Below the pieces are notes generated by a model. The model had not been told where the DNA came from, did not search any database, and saw only the letters and a program-made list of their open reading frames with translations. From contig OZ023273.1 of assembly GCA_964007475.1 (NCBI GenBank), positions 110,234,485 through 110,298,484 on the forward strand: a stretch of DNA of 64,000 nt. The letters run 5' to 3'. Every line of letters begins with the position of its first letter. Position 1 is the first letter of the stretch. This stretch comes from Hybos culiciformis. Lineage: Eukaryota; Arthropoda; Insecta; Diptera; Hybotidae. A program made the position numbers and the translations under genes. This document shows positions 60,892 to 64,000 of the stretch, in pieces.

Positions 60892-60980
60892 TATTTTTTA
60901 TTTTCTTTCTTTTTGCAGGTATGTATTTGTATAATTTTTTAATTGTGCTGTAATTAAACTTCATTGGAAATATTGTAAGT
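60892..60980 (+). promoter_or_regulatory. Recursive splice site (ratchet point) 3 with RS-exon
   Basis: An almost pure pyrimidine tract (TTTTCTTTCTTTTTG) precedes CAG|GTATGTAT, junction 60918|60919. A strong downstream donor, TT|GTAAGTAATT, starts at 60975, giving a 56-nt RS-exon (60919-60974). It is 16,874 bp beyond site 2 and is the best of the three by tract quality. Confidence 0.8.
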
Positions 60981-63900
60981 AATTAAAATTGTTATCTTAA
61001 TTTTGCATAACAATAACAAAAAATAAATTATAAATTAGTGCGAGTATTATGTCTAATACTATTGTGTACTTATTATGAGATTAAAAACTTCATATAATAA
61101 TAATTAATCTAAAGATGAGCTTTCCCATGGAAAATTATTATTATTTTTTTAATTAATGATAATTTGAATCTTCTTACTTTAAGCGAACGCTAAATATAAT
61201 TAATGAATCATAGTTTTTGAATTCTAGAAAATAAATAATATTTTCAATTTTACATTCTCAGTTTTCATGCATTCTTGGTCAGACTCATTTGGCAAATTTA
61301 TTTATAATTTTAGCTTAAAATTATTAATTCGATGTAATTAAAATATTATTAACTGAAAAACAAAATTTGCTTATTTGTACAATTAAGGTAATTCGAACAT
61401 AATGTAATTTACCTACACGCTATCAAAAGTTAAAAAACAAAAATTATTAAGTTCTAAGCAGTAAATTAATAAGATCATCAAAATATTTTTTACATTTAAT
61501 ATACATTTAATACACATTTAAAATACATATTAAATATTCTTAGCACTTCAACCACTGCATAAAAGTTAGAAGAATTGTTAATATCTTTTTTTTATTAGAA
61601 CTAGGCATTATAACTTTTGTATTTCTCTAAAGACGATTTAAAATTTATATTATTAGACCTGCTTAATTAAAATTTTAACTGTGAACATTTCTTCTGAAAA
61701 AATTCCGATCAATTTAGGAGGAAAAAAATTATAATATATAGAACTTATAATTTTTCTTGAGCAAGTATATTTCCAATTAAACTTTTGCAAATTAATCTTT
61801 AAAGAAAAATTTAATTGAAAATTTAATTTTTTTCCAGAAATTTAATGTAAAAAAATTGGTTAAGAAAAATAAAATTCAGAGAGTGTTTGGGAAAAATAAA
61901 AATTAATACAAGTTTACAAGGCAGATTATGTCAAAGTCACGAAAATGTTTTTCTTCCAAATCTTTAATATTCTATTACATTTAATCTTTTTTTTTTTTTA
62001 ATTTTTTATTTTTTTTTTTTTTTGCCAAAAAGGGGATTTCTGTGAAATAAAAAGAAGAATCGCATAATCGTGACTGAAGATTGTTATTTTTTTGCCAATT
62101 ATAGCAAAAAAAAAAAAATAAAAATCCTATGATTTTTTATTAAAATTGGTTTTTTTTTTCGTTTTTGAATTAAAATGTTGCTCTAAATTTTGTTTTTTTT
62201 TTTTTTAATATTAAATGCTTGAGGTTTTATTTTTCAGAAACCAAAATTTTTAATAAATATTTTTGTATCAATAATCAGATTATACAAAATACAACTTAAC
62301 AATTTTAAACAGAATTTTGTTCGTCAAGGATAAAGAGTATTTAGATTTTTAATATCTGGGTGTATATATATGAATATTTGGATACGGTAATTTATTTCTA
62401 CTCAGTTCAAACAGGCAGCCACTCTAACTCTTTTTGAACATTTTGAATTGCTTGAACTAACATAAGATAGGATAAAAGTATTTTCGTTAAAACTCAACCG
62501 TTCAAAAATGCCGAAAAATGGAAATTACGATACCTGTTCAAGTAATACTAAATAAGTTTAGTACGACCTAAATTTTAAACGGCAAAAAACTTTGCATTTT
62601 GTGGTTAGTTTCATTAAGAATATTTTGGAAAATTTTAAAAATAATAGAAATTTTTACAAAAAAATTTCCCACAATCTAATTTTGAGCAATGGATTCCAGT
62701 TTCTCTTTAATTAAATGAAGTCATAAAAACTTTTAGATTGACCTTTTTTATTTAAAGAAATGGAATCATTTTTATGCGCTTGAGGGAAATATAATATTCT
62801 ATTATTTTACAATTTACATGATGAAAAATTGTATTTTATTTTTCTGTTAAATTAAGGGTCACTAAATTCAAAATCAAAAGTCATAAATAGTTATGTATAT
62901 AAAAAAATATAATAGTAACTTTTTATACATTTTTATCGGCATACACTTCGTTACATTTACATGAACACAGTTTGAAAATTAATCAAAAATTAAAAGTATA
63001 ATATGTTTTTTTATGAGAGTTTGCTTAATATTATTGTTAGTGTAAAAAATGTTGCATAATATGTCAAACTTCTTGTTCATGACATCTGAATAGCACGAAA
63101 ATAGCTTATTCAGTTGAAAATAATTAAATTTTGCAACAATAAACAAAATTGGAGTAATTTATTTCTGATAAATTTATTTTGGTTTTAGTACATTTTGTTT
63201 GTGAAATCCTGAGAACTAGATATTGATAGAATATGAAAGATGAATGTACTACTTTTATGGTGTGGAGCACAATTTTGAGCTAATTGGTATTTTTATAGAA
63301 ATGATTGTTTGAAAACCACATAAAAGCTGTTTTGTCTTAACTAGTATTCGAAATTTCAAGATATGTTCGGAGTTAAGATACAATATAGATTTACTTCGAA
63401 ATATCTAAAAAAAAAATATTATGCATGATTTAAAGGAGATTTGTTTTGTTAAAGAGTTTTTTCAAGTTTGACGCAGTGTAACGCAACTAATATATTTTTC
63501 TTTTATTAAAAGTACATTGACTTATATCGTGGATAATCTTTAAATTAAAATCTCTCTCATTACATTTCATATAAAAAATTTGTCTTCTTCAATTTTATTT
63601 TTTTTTTTTTTGAATTTTTATTATTTGAAAAATATAATTTTAGTTAAATTTGGTTTTATCAATTGAATTAGAGATAAAGTATAAAAATGAGGTCATCATA
63701 ATGGTTGATTTAATGTAGAGAAATTGAATTATGAATGAAATTTTTATGAAACGACGACTTATGTGAATTAAAGAATTAAATTATTTTATGACTACTGAGC
63801 AAAAATTGTTTTTTTTTTTTTTATTCATTCGTATAACATGATAACTCTGCACAAAAAATGGTGTTCTAAAATTTTACCAATTTTAGAGAATAAAATAATG

Positions 63901-64000
63901 CGATTTTAAAATATTAATACTTTTATTTAGATTAAACATTTTTAAATTAAAATCTAAACGCGAACCCACTTTTCAGTCATCAACCACTTTTGAAACAGAA

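Larger units (their letters stand above)
46256..64000. other. Gene-free stretch containing ratchet point 3
   Basis: No supported protein or RNA gene. Small open frames (for example near 47.4, 47.8, 55.9, 56.7, 57.3 and 58.4 kb) have only A+T-driven composition. Minor repeats are listed separately. A slightly GC-richer patch at about 50.09-50.14 kb may be an old repeat of unknown type. Confidence 0.55.

Overview
The window is about 80% A+T, riddled with poly-A/poly-T runs, MITE-like inverted repeats and intron-bearing genes. This points to an insect nuclear genome. A dipteran is plausible, because of the CHK/EcKinase-type gene, the mdg1/412-like LTR element and the ratchet-type splice sites, but the sequence does not fix the species. 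No tRNA, rRNA or CRISPR array was seen.

The most interesting reading is that most or all of the 64 kb lies inside one giant + strand intron removed in steps. Three zero-length-exon (recursive) splice sites of the form polypyrimidine-CAG|GTATGT occur at 24182/24183, 44044/44045 and 60918/60919, about 20 and 17 kb apart. Each is followed 45-56 nt downstream by a second 5' splice site, as in RS-exons. A 23-nt microexon candidate sits at 465-487. The host gene itself is not visible.

Layout. 1-13.5 kb: no protein gene; a microexon candidate, small inverted repeats, a GC-richer remnant near 6.55 kb and a palindrome-rich MITE-like element at 10.77-11.17 kb. 13.503-20.733 kb: a complete, apparently very young Ty3/gypsy-type LTR retrotransposon on the - strand. 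It has LTRs that differ by one A, an AGAT target duplication, a tRNA-Arg-type PBS, a PPT, a small leader ORF, gag and pol. A canonical -1 frameshift signal joins gag to pol. 20.7-27.4 kb: gene desert with ratchet point 1. 27.363-29.446 kb: a four-exon CHK kinase-like gene on the - strand, whose exons I assembled from splice sites. 32.043-33.878 kb: a full-length intronless proline dehydrogenase gene on the + strand, divergent from the kinase and a possible retrogene. 33.97-38.9 kb: a dense repeat patch with a foldback element abutting the PRODH 3' end, a Harbinger-like MITE, two orphan coding fragments, two long hairpins of 180 and 131 bp and a short repeated motif. 38.9-64 kb: desert with ratchet points 2 and 3 and a 916-bp TIR element (45.336-46.251 kb) that carries internal copies of a TIR-related motif.

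The kinase (small-molecule phosphorylation, often linked to ecdysteroids or detoxification) and PRODH (mitochondrial proline catabolism) are separate metabolic genes. Their common feature is location: both appear nested in the proposed giant intron. The retrotransposon lies antisense to the host transcript.
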